A stretch of DNA of 33,230 bases from positions 1-33,230 of the forward strand of contig DATIJT010000021.1 in NCBI GenBank assembly GCA_035478435.1, in the 5' to 3' direction. The notes under the pieces are model-generated. The model ran no database searches, had not been told where the DNA came from, and saw nothing but the letters and a program-made list of their open reading frames with translations. Shown here piece by piece: positions 15,936 to 22,493 of the stretch. How positions within the stretch are numbered: position 1 is the first letter of the stretch; each line of letters begins with the position of its first letter. The DNA comes from DATLRC01 sp035478435. GTDB lineage: Bacteria > Patescibacteriota > Saccharimonadia > Saccharimonadales > UBA4665. A program made the translations under genes and the position numbers.

Positions 15936-16418
15936 ATGATCCGTTTCATCGCCGCAATCGATAATCAAAATGGCTTAGCGGATGACCACGGTATCCCCTG
16001 GCAGGGCAAACTGCCGACAGATGTCGCTTACTTCAGGCGGAAGATCATGGATGGCACGGTAGTAATGGGCCGCGGCACCTACAATGAACTCAAGCGGCCT
16101 CTGCCCGGGGGGCGTAACCTAGTAGCGACACATAAAACCGTAACTTTAAGAAAAGGTTTTGGAGTTATCCATGATGTCAAGGCTTTTCTAAAGGCCGCCA
16201 AGCCCGAAGAAGATATCTGGGTTATCGGCGGCGCTGAATTATTTGAAAGCACCCTAGCTTTCGCGGAAGAATTGTACCTGACTGAGGTGCAGGGCGATTT
16301 TAAGTGCACCAAGTTTTTTCCAGAATATAAAAAGAATTTCGAGTTGGCTAGTCGTTCAGAACCCCGGCTTGAAAACGGTATAACTTTTACCTTTAACGTC
16401 TACCGCCACAAGGTTTAA
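15936..16418 (+). CDS. folA: Dihydrofolate reductase
   Basis: This 160-residue enzyme reduces dihydrofolate to tetrahydrofolate with NADPH. Family landmarks are AAIDNQNGLADDHGIPW (6-22), the substrate-binding acidic residue Asp29 in LPTDVAYFR, the NADPH-binding MGRGTY (44-49), and VIGGAELF in the C-terminal half. The length is typical of bacterial enzymes. I start it at the ATG at 15936 (MIRFIAAID), because the extra residues encoded upstream overlap folC in another frame and are not family-like. It follows folC after 2 bases with no strong ribosome binding site, so translation is probably coupled. Confidence 0.95.
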   Translation: MIRFIAAIDNQNGLADDHGIPWQGKLPTDVAYFRRKIMDGTVVMGRGTYNELKRPLPGGRNLVATHKTVTLRKGFGVIHDVKAFLKAAKPEEDIWVIGGAELFESTLAFAEELYLTEVQGDFKCTKFFPEYKKNFELASRSEPRLENGITFTFNVYRHKV

Positions 16419-16423
16419 TAACT

Positions 16424-16536
16424 TGGCTCTCAAACCCTAGTCATTCCCGCGCAGGCGGGAATCCAGTCAAAATGAAATTTCATATTACTGGATCCCAGCC
16501 TGCGCTGGGATTACAGGATGGAGGTTTTGAGGGCCA
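16424..16536. repeat. MITE-like element with three hairpins
   Basis: Near-identical inverted ends lie at 16424-16436 and 16523-16536 (TGGCTCTCAAACC against TGGCCCTCAAAACC). Inside are an 8-bp stem ATTCCCGC-GCAG-GCGGGAAT (16443-16462), a 12-bp palindrome ATGAAATTTCAT (16472-16483) and an 8-bp stem ATCCCAGC-CTGC-GCTGGGAT (16492-16511). CCAGT and ACTGG also pair. The CATTCCCGCGCAGGCGGGAATCC type of sequence is a widespread dispersed repeat in many bacteria. The element begins 5 bases after the folA stop codon and has no ORF, so it is non-autonomous. Confidence 0.75.
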
Positions 16537-16544
16537 GCTTTAAT

Positions 16545-16573
16545 AAAAAACGATGAGGAAGTCGCCCTCCTCA
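16545..16573 (-). terminator. Intrinsic terminator of the KGG-motif gene
   Basis: On the minus strand TGAGGA (16573 to 16568) pairs with TCCTCA (16559 to 16554), followed after three bases by six T. It lies 30 bases past the stop codon of the small KGG gene. Confidence 0.65.
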
Positions 16574-16602
16574 CCGCTGCTCAGGTTGCGGAATTTACTC
16601 TG

Positions 16603-16749
16603 CTAGCTTTCGCTGATGATACGGCTTTTGCGGCCCCCACCGCGGCTAGCTTGCCCGCCTTTACGGGCGATTTCCGAACGTTTTTCTTTGCTCATAGCGG
16701 CAAAACCGCGCTTGCTCTTATTTTCTGTAGTGTCGTTCGCCATTGCCAT
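16603..16749 (-). CDS. Small KGG-motif (stress-induced type) protein
   Basis: A 48-residue basic protein is encoded: MAMANDTTENKSKRGFAAMS at the start, then EKRSEIARKGGQASRGGGRK, ending RIISES. The segment GFAAMSKEKRSEIARKGGQAS is the KGG repeat known from stress-induced proteins such as GsiB and from small proteins of the con-10 type, which are highly hydrophilic and linked to desiccation or general stress. There is a strong ribosome binding site (AGAGGGGG, 6 bases before ATG) and a terminator downstream. A second in-frame ATG lies two codons later, but the spacing favours the first. Binding to DNA or other polyanions is possible given its charge, but not shown. Confidence 0.8.
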   Translation of the reverse strand: MAMANDTTENKSKRGFAAMSKEKRSEIARKGGQASRGGGRKSRIISES

Positions 16750-16840
16750 AGGCTTCCCCCTCTTTAAATTAATAAGCACTTCACACTTTAACGCTTAAGC
16801 ATTTAGGCTGCAGTTAGATAATCCACAGTCAAATATCCAG

Positions 16841-16889
16841 GGTACTCTGGCCTGCTCATCAGCAGAGCTGATGATTCTGCCAGAGTGCC
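16841..16889. other. 49-base strong hairpin in a gene-poor stretch
   Basis: GGTACTCTGGC (16841-16851) pairs with GCCAGAGTGCC (16879-16889) over 11 bp with one G-U pair. Inside, TCATCAGC (16856-16863) pairs with GCTGATGA (16867-16874) around a three-base loop. No T-run follows on either strand, so it is not an ordinary terminator. It may be part of a structured leader before the small ORF at 16997, or of a small RNA. I see no other gene between 16750 and 16996. Confidence 0.5.
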
Positions 16890-16996
16890 GTGAAATCTGA
16901 CATCGCTAAATGCCACCAGCTAGCTGTTAGAAAACTCATAGCGGTAGTTTGAGGTAACGGTTATGCTAAAAATGCAGCAATCGAAAGGAGGGAAAG

Positions 16997-17086
16997 ATGT
17001 CCAGGGGTGATGAGACACAATATCGACCACGGAGCCATTCTTACTTCGATTTCGTGGGCCGCGGCTACGATAGGGCCTTGGTTTAA
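16997..17086 (+). CDS. 29-residue small ORF with consensus ribosome binding site
   Basis: The start ATG follows AAGGAGGG at 16985-16992, the best Shine-Dalgarno sequence in the window. The predicted peptide is MSRGDETQYRPRSHSYFDF followed by VGRGYDRALV. It is hydrophilic with several Arg and aromatic residues, and has no signal or membrane helix. I do not recognise it. A structured region lies upstream, and the next gene has its own promoter. The strong ribosome binding site in a window where most first genes lack one is the main support. It could still be chance. Confidence 0.45.
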   Translation: MSRGDETQYRPRSHSYFDFVGRGYDRALV

Positions 17087-17167
17087 ACTATATATTATGA
17101 TCTCAGGTTTGGCTGGATGACAGTGACTGGCTAGTTACTGTCTTGATTGGCAGTATATTACTTAATG

Positions 17168-17179
17168 TATAATTAAATT
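17168..17179 (+). promoter_or_regulatory. -10 box TATAAT, 6 bases before ATG
   Basis: Consensus TATAAT at 17168-17173, then TAAATT, then the ATG at 17180. It closely resembles the start at 13105. Confidence 0.7.
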
Positions 17180-17722
17180 ATGAAGAGCTACCTTTCTTTG
17201 TTTATTAGCGGCCTTATTATTACGGTTATTTTTGGCACTATCTATGGTACTGTCCAGCAGTCATTGCGTCTGAGCGCCAACGACCCACAGATACAGTTAG
17301 CCGAAGACTCGGCCGCCAAACTTGACGCTGGAGCCAAAGCCTCGACGGTCAGCGGCCAAACGGACATCAAGCGTAGCCTGGCAACTTTCTTAATTATTTA
17401 CGATAAATCCGGCCGGGTAGTGGCTGGCACTGGCCGGCTGGATGGCCAAATACCGCGTGTCCCCCTCGGCGTGCTGAAAGCTTCGGAAGGCAAAGATTAC
17501 CATGCTGTAACCTGGCAACCCCAAAACGGCGTCCGGCTGGCATCCGTAACCGTCTCGGCCAAGAACTACTACGTGGTTAGCGCCAGGTCGCTCAAAGAAG
17601 TCGAAAAACGCGAAACCAAAGTCTTCCAGCTGGCCGTTATGGGTTGGCTGGTGTCGCTGCTGATTGTTTTTGGTAGTTTTTGGTGGCCGCCAAACCTCAA
17701 ACCAGTCAAGTTGTCCCTCTAA
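17180..17722 (+). CDS. Two-helix membrane protein with extracytoplasmic sensor-like domain
   Basis: This 180-residue protein has a transmembrane helix at residues about 4-24 and another at about 150-170, with about 120 residues between them that should lie outside the membrane. That part includes FLIIYDKSGRVVAGTGRLDG (about 71-90) and later SVTVSAKNYYVVSARS, resembling the PAS/Cache fold of extracytoplasmic sensor domains. No kinase or other output domain follows the second helix, so it is a sensor-like protein without a visible effector. It lies 26 bases upstream of the ABC exporter genes on the same strand and may report to or regulate them, but the exporter has its own -10 box. Confidence 0.72.
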   Translation: MKSYLSLFISGLIITVIFGTIYGTVQQSLRLSANDPQIQLAEDSAAKLDAGAKASTVSGQTDIKRSLATFLIIYDKSGRVVAGTGRLDGQIPRVPLGVLKASEGKDYHAVTWQPQNGVRLASVTVSAKNYYVVSARSLKEVEKRETKVFQLAVMGWLVSLLIVFGSFWWPPNLKPVKLSL

Positions 17723-17734
17723 GCAGAACTTTGT

Positions 17735-17748
17735 TATATTAAAGCTGG
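17735..17748 (+). promoter_or_regulatory. -10 box TATATT, 8 bases before ATG
   Basis: TATATT at 17735-17740 is followed by eight bases and the ATG of the ABC ATPase. It could start a nearly leaderless mRNA within the cluster. Confidence 0.4.
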
Positions 17749-18741
17749 ATGAGTAGTAGTTTCGCCTTTGAAGCGCGCCAGGTATCTAAATATTTTGGCG
17801 AGGTAAAAGCCCTGGATGACGTTTCGCTAAAAGCCGAACCCGGCACGGTTTTTGGCCTGTTGGGCCCTAATGGCGCCGGCAAGACAACTCTGGTTAACAT
17901 GCTGGCTACGCTGACACAACCGACTAAAGGCAGCCTGCAGGTACTGGGTATTGACGCGGTGGGGCGGCCGGACGAAGTCCGGAACCTTATCGGCCTAGCC
18001 GGTCAATTTGCCGCCGTCGATGAATATTTGACCGGCGAAGAAAACTTATACATGGTCGGGCGGCTTTACCACCTGAGTGCCAAGGAGACCAAAAGCCGCG
18101 TCCAAAAGTTACTGGCGGATTTGAGGCTGACAGATGTAGCCAAGCGTCAGGCCCGCACTTATTCCGGTGGGTTACGCCGGCGCCTGGACTTGGGCGCTAG
18201 CTTAGTTGGCAAGCCCAAAATCCTATTTCTGGATGAACCGACCACTGGTTTAGACCCGCGCACCCGCTTGGAGCTGTGGGAAACTATCCGCCAGCTGGTC
18301 AAGGAAGGTACTAGCATACTGCTGACGACCCAATACCTGGAAGAAGCCGACGAACTAGCCGACCATATAGCGGTCATCGACCGCGGCAAACTGATCGCCG
18401 AAGGCACTTCCGCTCAGTTGAAAGCCAAACTAGGCGGTGATGTCATCGAGTTTGAACTGGCTGATGGTAATGACCGCGACCGGGCATTAATAGCGGTCAG
18501 CCAACTGGCTAACAAAAAAGCTTCGTACAACGAAACCAATAAACTTATCACCGTTCCGGTCGGCAGCCAGGGTTCCAAAAAGTTGGTGGAAGTGGTTCGT
18601 GCCCTCGACCAAGCCGGCATCATGCCCCACGCCCTTTCGCTGCACGAGCCTACGCTCGACGACGTGTTCTTAACCTTAACCGGCGCCACGGCAGCGGCGG
18701 TCGCCGAAGATATTAAGCCAAAGAAACAGGGCCGCCTATGA
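17749..18741 (+). CDS. ABC exporter ATPase, DrrA type
   Basis: This 330-residue ATPase drives an ABC-2 type exporter together with the permease encoded next. Walker A is GPNGAGKT (39-46), the Q loop is at Gln86 (LAGQF), the signature is YSGGLRRRLDLG (138-149), and Walker B is ILFLDEPTTGLDP (158-170). The switch region reads LLTTQYLEEADELAD, with Gln where many ABC ATPases have His; this is normal in the daunorubicin-resistance DrrA group. A C-terminal extension after about residue 225 matches the accessory domain common in this family. The cargo is unknown; drugs, lipids or glycans are possible. Its stop overlaps the permease start by 4 bases. Confidence 0.93.
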   Translation: MSSSFAFEARQVSKYFGEVKALDDVSLKAEPGTVFGLLGPNGAGKTTLVNMLATLTQPTKGSLQVLGIDAVGRPDEVRNLIGLAGQFAAVDEYLTGEENLYMVGRLYHLSAKETKSRVQKLLADLRLTDVAKRQARTYSGGLRRRLDLGASLVGKPKILFLDEPTTGLDPRTRLELWETIRQLVKEGTSILLTTQYLEEADELADHIAVIDRGKLIAEGTSAQLKAKLGGDVIEFELADGNDRDRALIAVSQLANKKASYNETNKLITVPVGSQGSKKLVEVVRALDQAGIMPHALSLHEPTLDDVFLTLTGATAAAVAEDIKPKKQGRL

Positions 18742-19526
18742 GCTTTTGGCGGAAACTTTATTACCAATACACCGATACCTGGGCTATTACCAAACGCAAT
18801 TTGCTGCGCTACATCCGCTTGCCGCGGCTGATTTTCTTTTCGTCCATTCAGCCGATCATATTTCTGACTTTGTTCAATTTTGTCTTTGGTGGCGCCCTGG
18901 GCAAGAGTGGCGCGGCTTTGCACGGCAAATACATCAACTACTTGCTGCCAGGGATCATGGTGCAGGTGACGCTGTTCGGCGGATTGCAAACCGGCGTTGG
19001 CCTGGCCACTGACCTGAGCAGCGGCATCATCGACCGTTTCCGCAGCTTGCCGATGAGCCGCGCGGCGGTGCTGGCCGGCCGCACCATTGCCGACATGCTG
19101 CGCAACGTCATCGTGATTGGCATAATGCTGGCTTATGGTTACGCACTGGGTTTCCGCTTCTACAATGGTTTTTGGAACGCCCTGGCTATGGTCGCCCTGA
19201 TGGTGCTTTTTGGCTTCGCTTTTTCATGGGTGGCCGCTTTTTTGGGCATGCTAGCCAAAGATCCCGAGACCGCCCAATTATCCGGCTTTTTGTTCGTTTT
19301 CCCGCTGGTTTTCGCCAGTGCCGCCTTTGTGCCGGTGGCCACCATGGCCAAATGGCTGCAACATTTCGCCAACAACCAACCAATTACATTCGCCACCAAC
19401 GCTGCCAGAAGCCTGGCGCTGGGGTTGCCTGGTAATGGGGCAATTTGGAAAATGCTGGTTTGGGTAGTTGCTATCCTGGTTGTCTTTGTGCCGCTTTCTA
19501 TCCGTGTCTACCGCAAACGGGCTTAA
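18738..19526 (+). CDS. ABC-2 type permease, DrrB type
   Basis: This 262-residue membrane protein has about six helices and should form the channel of the exporter with the ATPase encoded upstream. Typical ABC-2 features are the N-terminal amphipathic part (TKRNLLRYIRLPRLIFFSSI), GIIDRFRSLPMSRAAVLAGR at about 94-113 as the coupling segment, and the C-terminal NQPITFATNAARSLALG. The length is normal for DrrB-like permeases. The start codon overlaps the ATPase stop (ATGA), so translation is coupled. A 157-bp inverted-repeat element begins 2 bases after the stop codon. Confidence 0.92.
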   Translation: MSFWRKLYYQYTDTWAITKRNLLRYIRLPRLIFFSSIQPIIFLTLFNFVFGGALGKSGAALHGKYINYLLPGIMVQVTLFGGLQTGVGLATDLSSGIIDRFRSLPMSRAAVLAGRTIADMLRNVIVIGIMLAYGYALGFRFYNGFWNALAMVALMVLFGFAFSWVAAFLGMLAKDPETAQLSGFLFVFPLVFASAAFVPVATMAKWLQHFANNQPITFATNAARSLALGLPGNGAIWKMLVWVVAILVVFVPLSIRVYRKRA

Positions 19527-19527
19527 G

Positions 19528-19684
19528 CACGCATTTCGCACTTTCCCATCGCCCCAGATCACACCTGACCGGCTGCAAACTTCTACTCCTCACTCACCAT
19601 AACTACGGTTATGCTTCTCTCGGATTAAAAGTTTTCGCTCGGCCAGGTGCAACCTGTAATCAATGGGAAAGTGCGAAATGCGTG
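19528..19684. repeat. 157-bp MITE-like element with 22-bp perfect inverted ends
   Basis: Positions 19528-19549 and 19663-19684 are perfect inverted repeats over 22 bases, beginning CACGCATTTCGCACTTTC. Pairing continues imperfectly inward: CACCTGACCG (from about 19563) against CACCTGGCCG (its complement near 19640-19649), then GCAAACTT against a complementary AAGTTTTCGC. The centre has CATAAC-TAC-GTTATG-type pairing. The whole element can thus fold into one hairpin with arms of about 65 bases. It holds no ORF. It starts 2 bases after the permease stop codon and may serve as that operon's 3' end. Confidence 0.8.
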
Positions 19685-19740
19685 ATTAAAACCGACCAAT
19701 AAAATTAACCTCTGCTGAACCAAAAAAACCTTTTTAGCGG

Positions 19741-20499
19741 TTATTTTAAGATAAAGCGCTCGATTGCCTCAGCTACGCCGTCGTCTTCGAGCGACGGGGC
19801 AATGTAGTCGGCTACGGCTTTGACTTCCGGCGGCGCGTTGCCCATGGCTACTTTGAAGCCGGCTGCTTCCAGCATGGGCAAATCATTGTGGCCGTCGCCA
19901 ATTGCCATAACTTCTTCCTTCTCGCAACCCAAAATTGCCATCAACTTTTCTACCCCGTGGCGTTTAGTAGCGTGTTCGTGGGTAACGTGTATATCGACTA
20001 CATCACCATCTGTCCAGGAAGTGGTAGGGTGGGCTGAGGCGCCTGGCACACCTGTTAATTCTTCTAGTATCTGCATAGCCCGATGGGTTTCGATTGCATC
20101 AATGAATAATTTTGCGGCTGGTTCATCTACTTGCTCAGGTGATCTTATAGGTTCGCTGTACTGATCTGAGTCGGCATAGATGTCTAGCCCGAATGGCAGT
20201 AACAACTCTATGACTTCACGGACAGTTTCTATTGGCAAAAGCTCACGATATAAGGTCTCACCGCTACTCACATCTACAATTTCCGCGCCGCCGTTAAACA
20301 CGCTTGGGCCGTGTAAACCAAGCGCGTCGGTCACTAGTTTGGCAAAGGAAAACGCCCGCCCAGTCGCTACGGCGATATGAACAGACTTCTGAGCTTCTTT
20401 TACCGCGTTTATCACCCGCTGGCTTGGTAAAGCGTCACCCTTGGAAGCGGTGGTGGTACCATCAATATCTAAAACTACCAATTCATATGTGCTCGGCAT
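19741..20499 (-). CDS. Cof-type HAD-superfamily hydrolase
   Basis: This 252-residue protein is a type IIB (Cof-like) HAD phosphatase. Motif I is LDIDGTT (residues about 9-15), with the nucleophile Asp and the general acid Asp two residues later. Motif II is AVATGRAF. The cap lies between, and motifs III/IV are seen as HATKRHGVEKL and IGDGHNDLPMLEAAG near the C-terminus. These enzymes remove phosphate from sugar phosphates or cofactors such as FMN and PLP in the cytoplasm; the substrate cannot be told. The motifs are intact and the length is normal. It is a single gene with its own promoter. Confidence 0.9.
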   Translation of the reverse strand: MPSTYELVVLDIDGTTTASKGDALPSQRVINAVKEAQKSVHIAVATGRAFSFAKLVTDALGLHGPSVFNGGAEIVDVSSGETLYRELLPIETVREVIELLLPFGLDIYADSDQYSEPIRSPEQVDEPAAKLFIDAIETHRAMQILEELTGVPGASAHPTTSWTDGDVVDIHVTHEHATKRHGVEKLMAILGCEKEEVMAIGDGHNDLPMLEAAGFKVAMGNAPPEVKAVADYIAPSLEDDGVAEAIERFILK

Positions 20500-20512
20500 T
20501 TAAGTAAGTATA
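20500..20512 (-). promoter_or_regulatory. -10 box TATACT, 7 bases before ATG
   Basis: TATACT on the minus strand (20512 to 20507) lies seven bases before the ATG of the HAD gene. Confidence 0.55.
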
Positions 20513-20647
20513 ACAAAAGATATACCCAAGCTTGCTATTAGCCATATTCTCAACAACTATTTGTAAAAAACCTAATTGATCCAGGCATTATAATTCCTTA
20601 AAATCAATTCGTTAAAGCTTAAATTAAACAAAAAGGATAAGTACCAA

Positions 20648-21151
20648 ATGGCAAGCGACAAACAACGCTCAGCAGCGAAACAAAACATCAAAAAAGCCCA
20701 GGCCAAATGGGATAGTATGACCCCTCGACAGCATTCCTTGGCCCAACCGGAAGGCCGCGGACGGGCTAAACCGGGCACGAAAGGCGAGGGTGATTATTAC
20801 CGGATAATCGTGCGGCCCAAGGAAGAGTTTGTAACTTTCCGCTACCACGATGTTGGTAAAACCGGCGGGCTCGAGCGGCTGAGTGGCAAACGTGGCAGCG
20901 ATTCCTGGAGTACTCAGGCCTGGCTAATCAGCAAAGACATGGCCCATGTTGCAGGCGGTAAGTTGATAGCTGATCACCAAGACGCCAAAGATTTACTATC
21001 TAAACTCGGCAGCGAACCGGTACACGAAAAGGGCGATATTTTCACCGCCAAAGACCGCCGCAATGTTCCGGAACGCGAAAAGCCCACCGCCGCCCAAAAA
21101 CGGGCCTGGGCCGCCAACATCAAAAAAGCCCAAGCTGCCCGCCACAAATAG
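20648..21151 (+). CDS. Basic protein with repeated NIKKAQA ends, unknown function
   Basis: I do not know the family of this 167-residue, strongly basic, soluble protein. It begins and ends with related helical segments: SAAKQNIKKAQAKWDSM (about 8-24) and RAWAANIKKAQAARHK (152-167). Between them is a compact domain rich in strands (YYRIIVRPKEEFVTFRYHDV, about 50-69) and a Gly/Arg-rich link. The terminal repeats resemble the small KGG-type basic motifs, so nucleic-acid binding is possible but not shown. Unlike most neighbours it has a longer leader: TATAAT at 20589-20594, and AAAAGG about ten bases before the ATG. Confidence 0.75.
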   Translation: MASDKQRSAAKQNIKKAQAKWDSMTPRQHSLAQPEGRGRAKPGTKGEGDYYRIIVRPKEEFVTFRYHDVGKTGGLERLSGKRGSDSWSTQAWLISKDMAHVAGGKLIADHQDAKDLLSKLGSEPVHEKGDIFTAKDRRNVPEREKPTAAQKRAWAANIKKAQAARHK

Positions 21152-21235
21152 AAAGGCCGATGCTGGTTATAGTAATAAAGCCGCTCCTATGGTACTAGAT
21201 CCCATTATCAATGGCAGTATGACACTTTTCCAGTG

Positions 21236-21754
21236 TTAAACTCTAAACGGGTTGGGACCGTAATAAATCTTATTTAAGTCTGCTGGTTGGGTCTCGGGCG
21301 TGGCCACCAGGTTTACAGAATTAAACTCGCCAACAAATGTAATGCCTGTCGCTCTGCTTGCCAAAACCAAGGCTGCACTAAAATCTTCTATACGAAATGA
21401 ATAAGGACAACTAATAGAATCTGCTGCTTCTCTCAAACCTTCTTTGACAAGCGACTCTTCTATTAATACCTGCGGTAGTATAAGTCTAAATACGTCAGCC
21501 CCAAGCCGCACTTCCTGGGGCAACGTCTGTTTTAGAGCTTCTAATTCTTTCTCCTGTTGGCGTAACTCACTATGTTCCCACATTGTGCTTTTAAATAGAA
21601 TTCTCTTCAGCGCTTCCCGAAGTTGTGCGGGAGAAGGACTTGGCGGCAAGGCATCTTCCTCGTCACCAAGTAAAGATGCAACAAGCAGCTTATGAGCGGC
21701 CTCATAAAAAGCCTTTTCAGGCGATAACGGCAATTGTTCAGGAAAGACAGACAT
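21236..21754 (-). CDS. Soluble protein of unknown function
   Basis: This 172-residue acidic protein has no signal peptide or membrane helix. Residues about 60-78 (EHSELRQQEKELEALKQTL) may form a short coiled coil, and the N-terminal half is mostly helical. The C-terminal third looks alpha/beta (EDFSAALVLASRATGITFVG). I see no catalytic motif and no family I can name. A TATTGT box lies six bases before its ATG. A weak hairpin, ACACT-TTTCC-AGTGT, lies just past its stop, between it and the convergent basic-protein gene. Confidence 0.65.
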   Translation of the reverse strand: MSVFPEQLPLSPEKAFYEAAHKLLVASLLGDEEDALPPSPSPAQLREALKRILFKSTMWEHSELRQQEKELEALKQTLPQEVRLGADVFRLILPQVLIEESLVKEGLREAADSISCPYSFRIEDFSAALVLASRATGITFVGEFNSVNLVATPETQPADLNKIYYGPNPFRV

Positions 21755-21766
21755 TACTATACAATA
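21755..21766 (-). promoter_or_regulatory. -10-like TATTGT, 6 bases before ATG
   Basis: TATTGT on the minus strand (21766 to 21761) lies six bases before the ATG at 21754. The hexamer is a poor match, but the spacing fits the rest. Confidence 0.35.
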
Positions 21767-21792
21767 TCATATCTTACTAAGTTTAGCAAATA

Positions 21793-22131
21793 CTAATTCT
21801 TGGAAATGTCGTCTAGTCGGCTTTGTACGAGTTCTTTGATTAAAGCTTCGGGCAACGGATTGTCTAGCGTGAACTGGATTGTGCCTTTGCGTAGTTTGTA
21901 GCCTTTCAATTTGTCTTTGAGCTTGACCGGCGCGCCAGGGAAGACGCTCATGTGGTTTTTGAAAGCGGCAAAGAAAATAAAGTACTTATTCTTGTATTTG
22001 AAGGCTGGCATGCCATAGCTTATGACCTCCTCGGCCTCAGGAACCAGCTTGCGGACAATCTGACGAATCCTTTCCAGCTCGGCCCTTTGCGCGGGCTCAA
22101 CCTCCTTAAGGTAATCGTCAATTACGGACAT
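21793..22131 (-). CDS. DUF1801 / YdhG-like protein
   Basis: This 112-residue protein matches the DUF1801 (YdhG/YjhX-like) pattern: an N-terminal helix VIDDYLKEVEPAQRAELERI, then VPEAEEVISYGMPAFKY, then FFAAFKNHMSVFPGAP, and a C-terminal TIQFTLDNPLPEALIKELV. Members are small cytoplasmic proteins with a frataxin-like fold; an iron-chaperone role has been proposed for some but is not general. The length is normal. It is one of several small minus-strand genes, each with its own -10 box. Confidence 0.88.
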   Translation of the reverse strand: MSVIDDYLKEVEPAQRAELERIRQIVRKLVPEAEEVISYGMPAFKYKNKYFIFFAAFKNHMSVFPGAPVKLKDKLKGYKLRKGTIQFTLDNPLPEALIKELVQSRLDDISKN

Positions 22132-22143
22132 ACGTTCATTTTA
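22132..22143 (-). promoter_or_regulatory. -10 box TAAAAT, 6 bases before ATG
   Basis: TAAAAT on the minus strand (22143 to 22138), six bases, then the ATG of the DUF1801 gene. An ATG lying inside the box is not in a useful position. Confidence 0.5.
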
Positions 22144-22166
22144 TCAAACAAAAAGACCCCCGATAG

Positions 22167-22448
22167 CTATGGCAGGTACAGGGCGTTGTCTTTACTTTTA
22201 ATATGGAACGCCTTTTTAATCAGCCAGACTACAAACATCAATACCCAAATAGCATCAAAACAGAAAATGAAGATTAATACCAAGGTGGCTCCCAAACTCA
22301 GTCCCAGCCCGGCCCCCGACAAACTTAAGCTCTCTAGAATCTTGCTATGGCCTAGGCTCCTTAGCCCCCTTATTAAGTCGTAAGTAATGCTGGCAAGGAA
22401 TGCCCCAACGAGCATAAATGCTATTAACTGGCTGTACCAACGTTTCAC
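22167..22448 (-). CDS. Small two-helix membrane protein, GTG start
   Basis: This is a 93-residue protein of unknown function. One hydrophobic helix lies at about residues 7-25 (QLIAFMLVGAFLASITYD) and a longer one at about 52-77 (LGATLVLIFIFCFDAIWVLM). Both ends are basic. The start codon is GTG at 22448, and TATTAT lies six bases before it, as at the ATG genes, which supports this choice. No partner is evident. The MFS gene upstream on the same strand ends 45 bases before it. Confidence 0.6.
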   Translation of the reverse strand: MKRWYSQLIAFMLVGAFLASITYDLIRGLRSLGHSKILESLSLSGAGLGLSLGATLVLIFIFCFDAIWVLMFVVWLIKKAFHIKSKDNALYLP

Positions 22449-22460
22449 CGCTTAATAATA
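22449..22460 (-). promoter_or_regulatory. -10 box TATTAT, 6 bases before GTG start
   Basis: TATTAT on the minus strand (22460 to 22455), six bases, then GTG at 22448. The same spacing before a GTG supports the leaderless reading. Confidence 0.5.
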
Positions 22461-22493
22461 GCAAAATAAAAAGATTTAGAACGAAGTAAGCCT

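Noticed and set aside
19445..19702. 85-codon open frame over the permease 3' end and the inverted-repeat element
   Set aside because: It runs in a shifted frame of the permease and through a palindromic element; it has no recognisable product.
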